Shown piece by piece: positions 15,421 through 23,192 of a DNA stretch of 50,141 bases (position 1 is the stretch's first letter; each line of letters starts with the position of its first letter). Under the pieces are notes generated by a model. The model had not been told where the DNA came from. It saw nothing but the letters and a program-made list of their open reading frames with translations, and searched no databases. The DNA lies in NCBI GenBank assembly GCA_030430575.1, contig JAUIKF010000060.1:1-50141 (forward strand). Reading direction: 5' to 3'. A program made the position numbers and the translations under genes. The stretch is from Bacteroidia bacterium. Lineage in GTDB: Bacteria; Bacteroidota; Bacteroidia; J057.

Positions 15421-16263
15421 ATGGATAACGACTTTCAACAATACCGCATAGCCTTTGAAGAGGCGAAACAATCAACTGACGAGTTGTTTGAATACTGGGA
15501 GGCCAGAACCTTACAGGAACTGCTTGGCTACCCTGCATGGCGTAGTATGGAGGCTTTGGTCAAGAAGGCGATGACCAATTGCAAAAAGACAGGCCAGCAG
15601 GTTTCTGACCATTTTGTAGTTGACTACAAAATGGTTCAGATTGGCAGCGGAGCCAAAAGGAAATTAAAGGATTACCTCCTTTCGCGCTATGCCTGTTACC
15701 TCATTGCCTTAAATGGTAATCCCCGTAAAAAGGTCATTGCCTATGCCAAGGATTATTTTGCCGCAGAGACCCGTAAGATGGAAAATCTACGCGCTAGGCT
15801 TACCGAACATCAAGCGGAATTGGAGCGGATAGATGCCCGAAGGACACTTACCCAAGCAGAAAAACAGCTTTCTAAGTCTATCCATTCCCAAGGGGTTACT
15901 GATGGTAGAGCCATCGCTCGGATCAGAAGCCAAGGCGACAAGGTCTTGTTTGGAGGTAAGAATACCCATCAGATGAAAGAAAAACTAGAGGTACCAACGT
16001 CTCGCCCACTAGCTGATTTTCTGCATACTGCTGTTCTCGGTCTCAAGATATTTTCCTCTGGGGCCAGTGCGCACAACATTAGGCAAAAAGATTTACGAAG
16101 CGAACGGTCAATGACCAGCGAACATCAGATCAATAATAGAATTGCCAGAAATGCGGCTATCAGTGCAGGAACTGCCCCCGAAGATTATCCTCGCCAGGAG
16201 GATATAAGGAAGGTCGAGAAAAAAACGGGGTTTTGGAGTTCCCTTTTTGGGGCTGATGAGTAG
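15421..16263 (+). CDS. dinD: DinD-type DNA-damage-inducible protein
   Basis: This 280-residue protein matches DinD, an SOS-inducible protein of E. coli that is common on mobile elements and reported to affect RecA filaments. Blocks that fit are YWEARTLQELLGY near residue 25 (a Bro-N-like start), LTQAEKQLSKSIHSQGV, ARIRSQGDKVLFGGKNT, RPLADFLHTAVLGLK and NNRIARNAAISAGTAPEDYP. Length agrees with the family. It stands alone after the terminator at 15387. No SOS box was recognisable. It fits the accessory load of a conjugative element. Confidence 0.9.
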   Translation: MDNDFQQYRIAFEEAKQSTDELFEYWEARTLQELLGYPAWRSMEALVKKAMTNCKKTGQQVSDHFVVDYKMVQIGSGAKRKLKDYLLSRYACYLIALNGNPRKKVIAYAKDYFAAETRKMENLRARLTEHQAELERIDARRTLTQAEKQLSKSIHSQGVTDGRAIARIRSQGDKVLFGGKNTHQMKEKLEVPTSRPLADFLHTAVLGLKIFSSGASAHNIRQKDLRSERSMTSEHQINNRIARNAAISAGTAPEDYPRQEDIRKVEKKTGFWSSLFGADE

Positions 16264-16398
16264 AAGAAAAGATTCTCTATGAGTATTCAGACTGGTTTAC
16301 TCATTTTCACAGGTCGTATTTCTGAAAGAGGTATAATAGGCCAAATATGACGTTCCTTGGTGATTATTTACTCCGTGATTTTTTCGTTTTACCTACCT

Positions 16399-17778
16399 AT
16401 GAGTGCTCGTAGGCGAAAAAAGCTGAAAGCTTGGTCGCCTCGCAAGTTTTTGCTTCTCTGGCACTTGTATCGAAGCAGAGAGACAACCCTAGACCTGATT
16501 GATCTGGTCTTTCCACACCACTTTCCGCACAGCATTCATACTGCTTCTCACGAACTGATTCGCTTGCTGACCTGTGCCACTAACCTTGGGCCATGTGGCG
16601 TGTCCTTATCACGGGCTTTGATTGACCATTTCACCCTTTCAATTCTAGATAAGGATAAACAAGTACTCATCGATCAGCAGATCGTTTTAGATGAACTATG
16701 TCCCGACTTACCCAGCCTTCTTTTTAGGGAACTAGGAATGGAGGGGAAAGAGGAGAAATCCTTCCAAACTAATTTTGTCAGCAACTTATTAGGCAGCGTT
16801 CTGGCTGCTGTGCTTGCCAAAGTTGTGAATAGATTTCGAGGACTTGATCAAGAAGGCAACGGGCCTTTTCAGCCGGATGAAAGTCAATCTAGCCTAGATA
16901 CCAAACTATTCACTCACCTGGCTCCTTTACTGAGCCTTGATTTTGAAATTGACAGGCGGCGACTCAATCATGTTTTTCGTAGATATTTACTGGCTTTTAG
17001 CGATGATCAGATTAAACCCAGCAAGGGACAAAAATACTTTCCTCAAGCTACTGTCAAGCAAGTCTTTCAGGCATTTATTCATCATCTCGTATCTGAGCAA
17101 GGCGCTCAAATTACCTTTGAATTGGGCGAAGGCAGTCATGCCCTAAGTGGCCAGGATGATTCTTTTATACATGTATTTAAAGGCCAATTTCCCCAAGCCC
17201 ATAAGCTTTGGAAAAGTGGCGTCTACTATTTTCCTTTTTTTGAAATGTTGGCGTGGGCGGAATCGCAAAAATGGCTCAAAGTCCAAGAGTTTGTTGTCAC
17301 GACCAATGGCATAGGAATTTTTAAAAAACTCCTCAAGCGAGATCATCAAGCTCGTCACCGAAACTTCAATGAAGTCAAATTGAAGAGCTATCTTTCTTTG
17401 GAAATATTTGGAGGGCCTTTACGCCCTATAGTATCTCCCCATAAAACTAGAGGTGATAAGGAAATAAACTTGGTTGAAATTGTTGCCTCAGACCGACCTC
17501 GCTTCAAAGTCTACCTTAATGGCGACCACCGTTCTCCTATTTATCTCACCAAAAACAACAAATCAGGCGAAATCATCTACTCTGTTGCATCAGGAGTGGA
17601 AGTCAGCTTCCGCTATTACCGCAAAAACATGGACTACATCAACCACGATCCCAATTTCAAACTCTATTCCCAGTCAGACTATCTTCCAACGATGCTCCTC
17701 GATAAGCAAATTGACGAAGACGGTGATGCCATTATTGGTCCTGCCCAAGGCATTGCGTTTCGCCTGATCGAGGAATAG
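16399..17778 (+). CDS. Protein of unknown function, about 459 residues
   Basis: The start is set at the ATG at 16399 (MSARRRKKLKAWSPRKFLLL). A GTG at 16357 would add a hydrophobic 14-residue stretch. The N-terminus is very basic. Residues near 125-140 (NLLGSVLAAVLAKVVNRF) form an amphipathic or weakly membrane-active helix. The C-terminal 130 residues look beta-rich, with many aromatic and polar residues (SGVEVSFRYYRKNMDY). I see no known catalytic motif. It lies between dinD and a small unknown gene, is followed by a likely terminator, and has no obvious operon partner. It may be a defence or element-maintenance gene. Confidence 0.7.
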   Translation: MSARRRKKLKAWSPRKFLLLWHLYRSRETTLDLIDLVFPHHFPHSIHTASHELIRLLTCATNLGPCGVSLSRALIDHFTLSILDKDKQVLIDQQIVLDELCPDLPSLLFRELGMEGKEEKSFQTNFVSNLLGSVLAAVLAKVVNRFRGLDQEGNGPFQPDESQSSLDTKLFTHLAPLLSLDFEIDRRRLNHVFRRYLLAFSDDQIKPSKGQKYFPQATVKQVFQAFIHHLVSEQGAQITFELGEGSHALSGQDDSFIHVFKGQFPQAHKLWKSGVYYFPFFEMLAWAESQKWLKVQEFVVTTNGIGIFKKLLKRDHQARHRNFNEVKLKSYLSLEIFGGPLRPIVSPHKTRGDKEINLVEIVASDRPRFKVYLNGDHRSPIYLTKNNKSGEIIYSVASGVEVSFRYYRKNMDYINHDPNFKLYSQSDYLPTMLLDKQIDEDGDAIIGPAQGIAFRLIEE

Positions 17779-17832
17779 CAGAAAACTTCTGCCAGCCCAG
17801 AATCTCCAGAATGTGGGGATAACAGAAAATCA

Positions 17833-17857
17833 CCCTGCAAATGCAAGGGGCTTTTTT
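17833..17857 (+). terminator. Likely terminator after the unknown gene
   Basis: CCCTGCA pairs with TGCAAGGG (one bulge) and is followed by GCTTTTTTG, about 55 bases after the stop codon. Confidence 0.5.
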
Positions 17858-18011
17858 GCTTGGGCAGAATTTTTCTGCAAGCGATAGTGTGCCTGTCGGA
17901 TTGGCCGACCGACATCCTTGCTGATCTGATGGGAGCCTAGTCGACTTCTATTGGACAGCACATTAGCCAATAATCAAATGCCTTACACAACAAGTCAGGG
18001 GTTATGAAGTC

Positions 18012-18374
18012 ATGAATTTCTACAAAGTATTTCGAAAAGATGAATCAGCTAAGCTATTGCTTCGTGTAGGTGATATCCGCATCACCGATAACGGAGGCAT
18101 CTTTCTCACGATCCATCTCTTTAAAAACGAAGATTACATTATTCTGCCAGACCGCGAAAAGCGTCAGAAATATATTGTCTTTAGTGTTAAAGAGTATGAG
18201 GTTCAAGGAGAAAGTCGCAAGAAGTGGAATGCCATTGGGGAGTTATCGACTCCACCTGGTGGAGACAAAATCCTCCGATTAAATGCCCTTCCCGATACTT
18301 TTATCGTCCTCGGTGATCCGAATGATAAGAGCGAGGACATCCTCGCCTCGGGAGCACTGCATCCGCTCAGTTAG
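18012..18374 (+). CDS. Small unknown protein
   Basis: A 120-residue protein, beta-rich by appearance (LLLRVGDIRITDNGGIFLTIHLF, FIVLGDP), with no signal peptide or membrane helix. The segment REKRQKYIVFSVKEYEVQGE is charged. I do not recognise it. It is co-directional with ardC and radC, separated from ardC by a 192-base segment that folds into a branched structure. It may belong to the same leading-region set as the antirestriction genes. Confidence 0.6.
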   Translation: MNFYKVFRKDESAKLLLRVGDIRITDNGGIFLTIHLFKNEDYIILPDREKRQKYIVFSVKEYEVQGESRKKWNAIGELSTPPGGDKILRLNALPDTFIVLGDPNDKSEDILASGALHPLS

Positions 18375-18384
18375 CTCATCGCCT

Positions 18385-18474
18385 CATCATCCCCGTTCCG
18401 TTATGAGTTTCATGCTGACCGCCTTCAGTATGGAGAATAACTCATAGCTCCAATTGGAGCACGGGGGCATGATG
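18385..18474 (+). other. Predicted branched RNA structure upstream of ardC
   Basis: CATCATCCCCGT (18385-18396) pairs with ACGGGGGCATGATG (18461-18474). Inside that, TATGAGTT (18402-18409) pairs with AACTCATA (18439-18446), with a short CTGA/TCAG stem (18415-18428) in its loop. GCTCCAATTGGAGC (18447-18460) forms a third arm. This is a three-way junction by hand folding. It lies 92 bases before the ardC start and could be an attenuator, small RNA or DNA cruciform site. Confidence 0.5.
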
Positions 18475-18566
18475 GGGTTCCAACCATTCGCTGGTTTTTC
18501 ACAGGCTATTGAGGGAGAGACCTCATCAGCCTGGCCAGTGAATCTCACAATTTAATAGCCAATAAA

Positions 18567-19463
18567 ATGGAATCTACTCAAACTCGGCCCCAAGAGGCCA
18601 AAGACCGCATGGACATCTATGAGATGATCACGAGCCGTATCATCGAGAAACTCGAAGAAGGTGTCGTGCCGTGGCAAAAGACTTGGAAGAATGCCCCCTA
18701 TGCCCAGAACTTTGTAAGCGGTCGAAACTACCAGGGCATTAACCGCATTATCACCAATCTTAGCCCATACAATGCTCCCTACTTCCTCACCATGAAACAA
18801 GCCAATCATCTAGGTGGGAAGATCAGAAAGGGCGAAAAGTCACTGCCAATTGTCTTTTGGCAAGCCGTTCACAAAGACCCCGATGGCAATGTCGTACCTG
18901 AAAGTCAGGTTGCCAATTATCCCAATTTAACCAAGCATTTCCTCACTCGATACTACCGTGTTTTTAACATCGAGCAAACTGAAGGAATTGATTGGTTGAT
19001 GCCAGAACGGGAAAATCCAGGAAAACCCATTGATGAAGCCGAAGGCATTGTAGAAGGCATGCCCAATCCGCCTGAGATCAGGCGAGGAGGTCATGAAGCC
19101 TTTTACCTACCGCCAGAGGACATCGTGCAAGTTCCAGCCATGAGTTCTTTTGAAGAACCCACGAACTTCTACTCAGTTCTATTCCACGAACTCGGTCATG
19201 CCACTGGTGCACACAATCGCCTCGCACGCGAAGCCGTCACAGGTACTGTCAAATTTGGTTCATGTGACTACTCGCTTGAGGAGCTGGTAGCCGAACTGAC
19301 CAGTTGCACACTCTGCAGTATTGCAGGCATCGAGACGACCCGCACTTTCACCAATTCTGCTTCCTACATTCAAGGCTGGCTCAGTAAATTGCAAGATGAC
19401 AAACGCTTCATCTTCAAGGCCGCGAGTCAGTCAAAAAAGGCCGTGGAATACATATTGGGATAA
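18567..19463 (+). CDS. ardC: ArdC-like antirestriction protein with zincin metallopeptidase domain
   Basis: This 298-residue protein has the ArdC layout. The N-terminal ssDNA-binding domain is marked by YEMITSRIIEKLEEGVVPWQ and GRNYQGIN. The C-terminal zincin domain has HELGH at 207-211 followed by AHNRL and EELVAEL. ArdC proteins coat incoming single-stranded DNA and protect it from restriction during conjugation. The metal-binding histidines and glutamate are intact. radC follows after 3 bases, so the two form an operon. This pairing is common in leading regions of conjugative plasmids and ICEs. Confidence 0.93.
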   Translation: MESTQTRPQEAKDRMDIYEMITSRIIEKLEEGVVPWQKTWKNAPYAQNFVSGRNYQGINRIITNLSPYNAPYFLTMKQANHLGGKIRKGEKSLPIVFWQAVHKDPDGNVVPESQVANYPNLTKHFLTRYYRVFNIEQTEGIDWLMPERENPGKPIDEAEGIVEGMPNPPEIRRGGHEAFYLPPEDIVQVPAMSSFEEPTNFYSVLFHELGHATGAHNRLAREAVTGTVKFGSCDYSLEELVAELTSCTLCSIAGIETTRTFTNSASYIQGWLSKLQDDKRFIFKAASQSKKAVEYILG

Positions 19464-19466
19464 GCC

Positions 19467-20129
19467 ATGAACCATATCATAGAACCCGATTGGAAAGTCC
19501 GTGAGACCGTGGAATATCGGTTGGTGGCGAGAGGAATTGAAACGATCTCAGATGTGGAGCTAGTGGCAATCACGGGTGGAGTTCCCCTTAAGCAGGCAAG
19601 GAATCTGCTCTCAAAATTCGGCTCGCTAAGGAATCTTAGCAAAGCCACTATGCAGGACCTTTGCCGCACAAATGGGCTGAATCCCTACAACGCCATTGCC
19701 CTCATCTCCGCCTTTGAACTGCACCGTCGCAAGCGTTATGAAAACCCAGTACCTTTACAATTGAATGACTCACAAAAGATCGCGAGCTACCTTTGGCCCG
19801 ATATGGAGCGAGAAGATCAAGAGGTCTTCAAGGTGTTATACCTCAATCGAAGCCTAGAGCTTTTGGGGGAAAAGACACTTTTCAAGGGAGGCATCAATGC
19901 CACCGTAGTCGACTCTCGCCTCATCTTCAAGTGGGGATTTGCCTACTGTGCAAGTTGCATAGTCATTTCCCACAACCACCCATCCTCCAACTTATTGCCT
20001 AGTCAAAATGACAAGGCAATTACCCAGCGAATCAAAGAAGCTGGAGCCTTGTTGGAGATGCCATTGGTAGATCATCTGATCCTTTCGGAAAGGGGGTATT
20101 ACTCTTTTGCCGATGAGGGAATGCTTTAA
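19467..20129 (+). CDS. radC: RadC-family JAB/MPN protein
   Basis: A 220-residue RadC/YicR family protein. The N-terminal half is a helix-hairpin-helix-like region (GIETISDVELVAITGGV, CRTNGLNPYNAIAL). The C-terminal half carries the JAMM signature HNHPSSNLLPSQND, with H169, H171 and D182 as metal ligands. The stretch IKEAGALLEMPLVDHLIL is typical. The cellular role is uncertain despite the historical radiation-repair name; it is a frequent companion of antirestriction genes on mobile elements. It is coupled to ardC and ends at a strong terminator. Confidence 0.93.
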   Translation: MNHIIEPDWKVRETVEYRLVARGIETISDVELVAITGGVPLKQARNLLSKFGSLRNLSKATMQDLCRTNGLNPYNAIALISAFELHRRKRYENPVPLQLNDSQKIASYLWPDMEREDQEVFKVLYLNRSLELLGEKTLFKGGINATVVDSRLIFKWGFAYCASCIVISHNHPSSNLLPSQNDKAITQRIKEAGALLEMPLVDHLILSERGYYSFADEGML

Positions 20130-20132
20130 GTG

Positions 20133-20169
20133 AAAGCCGTTTTATCAGGATTGATAAATCGGCTTTTTT
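20133..20169 (+). terminator. Intrinsic terminator after radC
   Basis: AAAGCCGTTTTATCA pairs with TGATAAATCGGCTTT around GGAT with one mismatch in 15, and is followed by a run of T, 4 bases after the radC stop. Confidence 0.85.
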
Positions 20170-20173
20170 GTAT

Positions 20174-20357
20174 GTTCGGGTATGAGTTCGGGTACATTGC
20201 CCCTGATAATCAACGGCTTATGAAATAGTTCGGGTACGATACCCGAACTTTCTGTCCCCAAAATGGCCCGTAGGGTCATAGAACGCCACTTTGTGGCAGT
20301 ACGACAACGAAAGTGGCGTTCCGTCTTGCTAACTAAGCTTTCCCTAAAATTAGGGAA
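20174..20357. repeat. Palindrome-dense segment with repeated GTTCGGGTA
   Basis: GTTCGGGTA occurs at 20174, 20186 and 20228, and inverted at 20240-20248. The last two form a perfect 10-base stem with a 3-base loop (20227-20249). GAACGCCACTTT (20281-20292) pairs with AAAGTGGCGTTC (20310-20321). TTCCCTAA/TTAGGGAA forms another stem (20340-20357). No gene of more than about 60 codons fits here. The layout resembles an origin, transfer origin or multi-operator control region, but none is proven. The remainder to 20505 shows only the TAAGGTATACTA box at 20489-20500. Confidence 0.7.
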
Positions 20358-20505
20358 CCAATTATCCTCAAATTTCATCAAACGCCTTCCATCATTTTAC
20401 CCACAGAATCCCTGAACGCTATATAGGCTCACTTCTGTCAGCAAACCATGAATTTGCAGAATTGACTAGTCACAGTATGCCCAATGCCTAAGGTATACTA
20501 GGGCC

Positions 20506-20766
20506 GTGAAGCAGTCAAAATCACAATCAAATAAAGTGCAGGATCAAGCTCGTCAGGCAGGTGGATATGCCCGCGCAAATACCCTTTCAGCAGAAAGACG
20601 AAAAGAAATTGCTGCAATTGGAGGGATTGCAAAGGGCAAAAGCTATCAGCAAAAAAAGGCCATGAGTGAGGGAGGCAAAAAATCACTGGTCACCCTGAGT
20701 GCTGAACAAAGAAGGGAACGCGCTAAAAAAGCCGCTCTTACGAGATGGGGAAAGTCAGAAAAATAG
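20506..20766 (+). CDS. Small basic protein with two related repeats
   Basis: An 86-residue, strongly basic protein read from a GTG at 20506 (KQSKSQSNKVQDQARQAGGY). Two similar units, LSAERRKEIAAIGG and LSAEQRRERAKKAA, are separated by a GGIAKGKS linker. Such glycine- and lysine-rich tandem patterns occur in small plasmid and stress proteins that may bind nucleic acid, but I cannot name this one. It starts immediately after the palindrome-dense segment. No ribosome-binding site is visible, as is usual in Bacteroidota. Confidence 0.6.
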   Translation: MKQSKSQSNKVQDQARQAGGYARANTLSAERRKEIAAIGGIAKGKSYQQKKAMSEGGKKSLVTLSAEQRRERAKKAALTRWGKSEK

Positions 20767-21044
20767 CAGCAAGTATTTTGTTTAGACAAACAGCATTTCA
20801 CCTTCAGTTATCAACACTTTTTGCCTTTCCTTATGCTAAGGTATAGGGTATACTATTCATAAGTTCGATGATCTTTGACAACCGCATTTTATCAACCTAA
20901 TCACCCACTTGCTACTACCCACCAGCCTGAATTTTTTACCTTAAAGGCTGATGAGTATGAGCAAACGGGGCACTCATTATGCCAAGATATATCCAATAAT
21001 ACATTCGTTAAATAGCCCATTATTAGCCCTAACCATATAATCCT

Positions 21045-21278
21045 ATGGAACAAAAACTAAACAACATTATCATACACCTACAAAGCCTTGAGACAAACAT
21101 GAACAGGCATTTCCATACCCTTGACAAGAAGGTTCAAGCCAATGCAAACTCCTTAGATGACCTGGCCCGCATCACCAAAGACGGCCTGACTCAAGTCAAT
21201 ACCCAAATGGAAAATCGCCTGACTAGAATTGAAGAAAAGGTCTTTATGAATTATAAACAGCTAGTGGATGAAGCCTAG
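21045..21278 (+). CDS. Small coiled-coil protein
   Basis: A 77-residue helical protein with heptad-like hydrophobics (LNNIIIHLQSLETNMNRHF, LTQVNTQMENRLTRIEEKVF). The C-terminus RLTRIEEKVFMN is echoed by RLRKVEEKVFAN in the tiny gene at 38255-38425, so the two may be paralogues. An ATG start with an AT-rich leader fits. Function unknown; it may be a structural or transfer accessory protein. Confidence 0.6.
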   Translation: MEQKLNNIIIHLQSLETNMNRHFHTLDKKVQANANSLDDLARITKDGLTQVNTQMENRLTRIEEKVFMNYKQLVDEA

Positions 21279-21341
21279 TTAGCCTCCTACTAAGTTTTAA
21301 CAAAAGTACACTTTTTGTCTACATCGTGTACCCTAAATAAT

Positions 21342-21917
21342 ATGAATGAAAACCAAGCCATCTTTATATCACCAGATATTGTCATTATAGACCATGATTA
21401 CCAGAATTATGATCGGTATGATTATACTTGGGATAGAGAAGCCTTTCTATCCGACTTAGCAGAGGAACACAATATAAACGACCCCGAAGATGCTTCTTTG
21501 TACTATTCTGAATTAACAGAAAAATACCCTAAAGAATACGAGATATGGCAAGGGGAAACCGATGAATGGTATAAAATCCCAATGATGAATGCACTCTATT
21601 ACTATCCAGATTGTGTATCATTCCAAGAAGCAGATCGGTACAAGACCAGCGGCCCAATCACCTTATTGTATGATACAGAACTGGACCGTTGGGCTTTAGG
21701 AATGACTGGGGGTGGAATGGATTTAGCCCCTCACTTGCTAGACAACTTCATAGCACTTGGTCAGGGCATTCCACCTAATATTGCTAATTCAATTAGGAGA
21801 AACTATAATGCTTACGTGGAAGAAGAAACCCATCTTGCTAATTGTGATTTATTGGCAGAGGCTATGAAAAAAGAAGCTGCTAGGTGGGAAGAACGGGCTA
21901 GGCAATTAGCTTTCTAG
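21342..21917 (+). CDS. Acidic protein of unknown function
   Basis: The start is set at ATG 21342 (MNENQAIFISPDIVIIDHDY); an earlier ATG at 21315 is possible. The 191-residue product is very acidic in its first 80 residues (YTWDREAFLSDLAEEHN, LYYSELTEKYPKEYEIW) and ends in a basic helix. The middle has RWALGMTGGGMDLAPHL. I do not recognise the family. The acidity, size and location downstream of ardC-radC would suit a DNA-mimic antirestriction protein, but this is only a suggestion. Confidence 0.65.
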   Translation: MNENQAIFISPDIVIIDHDYQNYDRYDYTWDREAFLSDLAEEHNINDPEDASLYYSELTEKYPKEYEIWQGETDEWYKIPMMNALYYYPDCVSFQEADRYKTSGPITLLYDTELDRWALGMTGGGMDLAPHLLDNFIALGQGIPPNIANSIRRNYNAYVEEETHLANCDLLAEAMKKEAARWEERARQLAF

Positions 21918-21982
21918 TAATTTTCTCCAATTGCAACTGATATACCACCAATTGATTATCCCCATCGTCCATAGCCAAAGCT

Positions 21983-22014
21983 GAATATTTGGGCCCTAAA
22001 AAGCCCAAATATTC
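21983..22014 (+). terminator. Perfect 12-base hairpin downstream of the acidic protein gene
   Basis: GAATATTTGGGC pairs perfectly with GCCCAAATATTC around an 8-base loop, about 65 bases after the stop. The tail is not T-rich, so termination is uncertain. The rest of 21918-22110 shows nothing supportable. Confidence 0.5.
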
Positions 22015-22110
22015 AATGCTTTGTGCTGTGGGCGTAATGGGGTTAATCATATAAACTACTCTACCCGACGGTTTATCAAGTTGGAGCTTCCCTAAAGTTA
22101 GCGACCCTGA

Positions 22111-23021
22111 TCACGGTATCGACTGTTGACAAATTTTGGACTTAAAGAACTCTCTGAGAATGTTCAATCCTCTTCTAAAGACTGAATATTAGGGGTATCC
22201 ATGTTTTTTGGGTCTGACGGGATTGGATCGTCCATCTTCAATTCCGACAGCCCAACAGAGTGTATATGCGATGGCTACTACAGCAAATAGTTTTTTGTAT
22301 TTCTCTAGCGACCTCAATCGGGAGTCTTCAAGATTAAATCCCCTAGTGCGAGATTGACCACCACCATATTGATTACTACTTGCTCAATATATCGTGACTT
22401 CCTGTTGCCTAATAGTTCAAGGGCACTATACCTACTGCCATCATTGAGGATGATCTTATGATGTTTCGGGACTCGGACACAAAAATCGATTTCGTGCTTT
22501 TTGAGCCACTTAAGCCATTGATGGCCAATAAACTCCCGATCCATCAGGATAATCTCTATGCGCTCGGCCCCTATTTTCTCGACAATCTCCTTGAATATCT
22601 TGATCCGATCTTTGTAATTGCTGTTGCCACTATTATTATCCAGCAGATCAAAATACAACGGAACGGCCATCTTCCCAATACTGACTACCACACACAAAAT
22701 ATTGATTTGAACTTTGCCAAAATCCCATTCCGTCCGATCGATGTTTAAGCAAAGCTGATTATCATGAACAAACCTCAAAAATAAGTACATCAACTGCTTG
22801 TAATCAAAGACAACCCATTGAAAGAAATCTTGAATCCGGCGCTCGATAGGACTTACTAGAATCGGCTTCTCTATCTTATCTGCTATTTCACAAAACTGAA
22901 CTGATCGGCTCTTGATTAGTCCCATGATGAGGGAGCACAGAAATTCTTACCGTTTTTCATGACCGATAATGCCGAATCTTCGGATCAGATCGTATAAATT
23001 TGTCAAAGACCGTTGGTCCAT
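22111..23021 (-). pseudogene. Broken IS4-family transposase
   Basis: Reading from ATG 23021 (MDQRSLTNLYDLIRRFGIIG), the frame runs through a TAA at 22949-22947 into EFLCSLIMGLIKSRSVQF, which is a typical IS4 N-terminus. The catalytic-domain text NIDRTEWDFGKV and LMDREFIG supplies two acidic residues. Near 22340 the frame jumps: NMVVVNLALG is joined to GFNLEDSRLRSLEKYKK. This removes the segment with the catalytic glutamate (the YREK region). A further TAA (22191-22189) interrupts the C-terminus between KKHGYP and YSVFRRGLNILREFF. Two nonsense codons and a deletion/frameshift make it inactive. No intact terminal repeats were found. Confidence 0.85.
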
Positions 23022-23192
23022 AGGAAAAAGTGGGTTTGTAATATTTATACCTAAATACCTCTTTTGATTTTGGGGGTGAATATGTGGATGATGGAGAGCC
23101 TACTAAGGGAAAAGACTATCAAACTTTATGACCTTGCTATTTTGCGTTTGAATTATGACCTTAATGGTTAAGACCTTTAAAAAAGCATTCAT

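Noticed and set aside
22314-22925. An intact 203-residue transposase
   Set aside because: Flanking frames continue the IS4 protein on both sides across stops and a deletion, so it is a fragment of a pseudogene.
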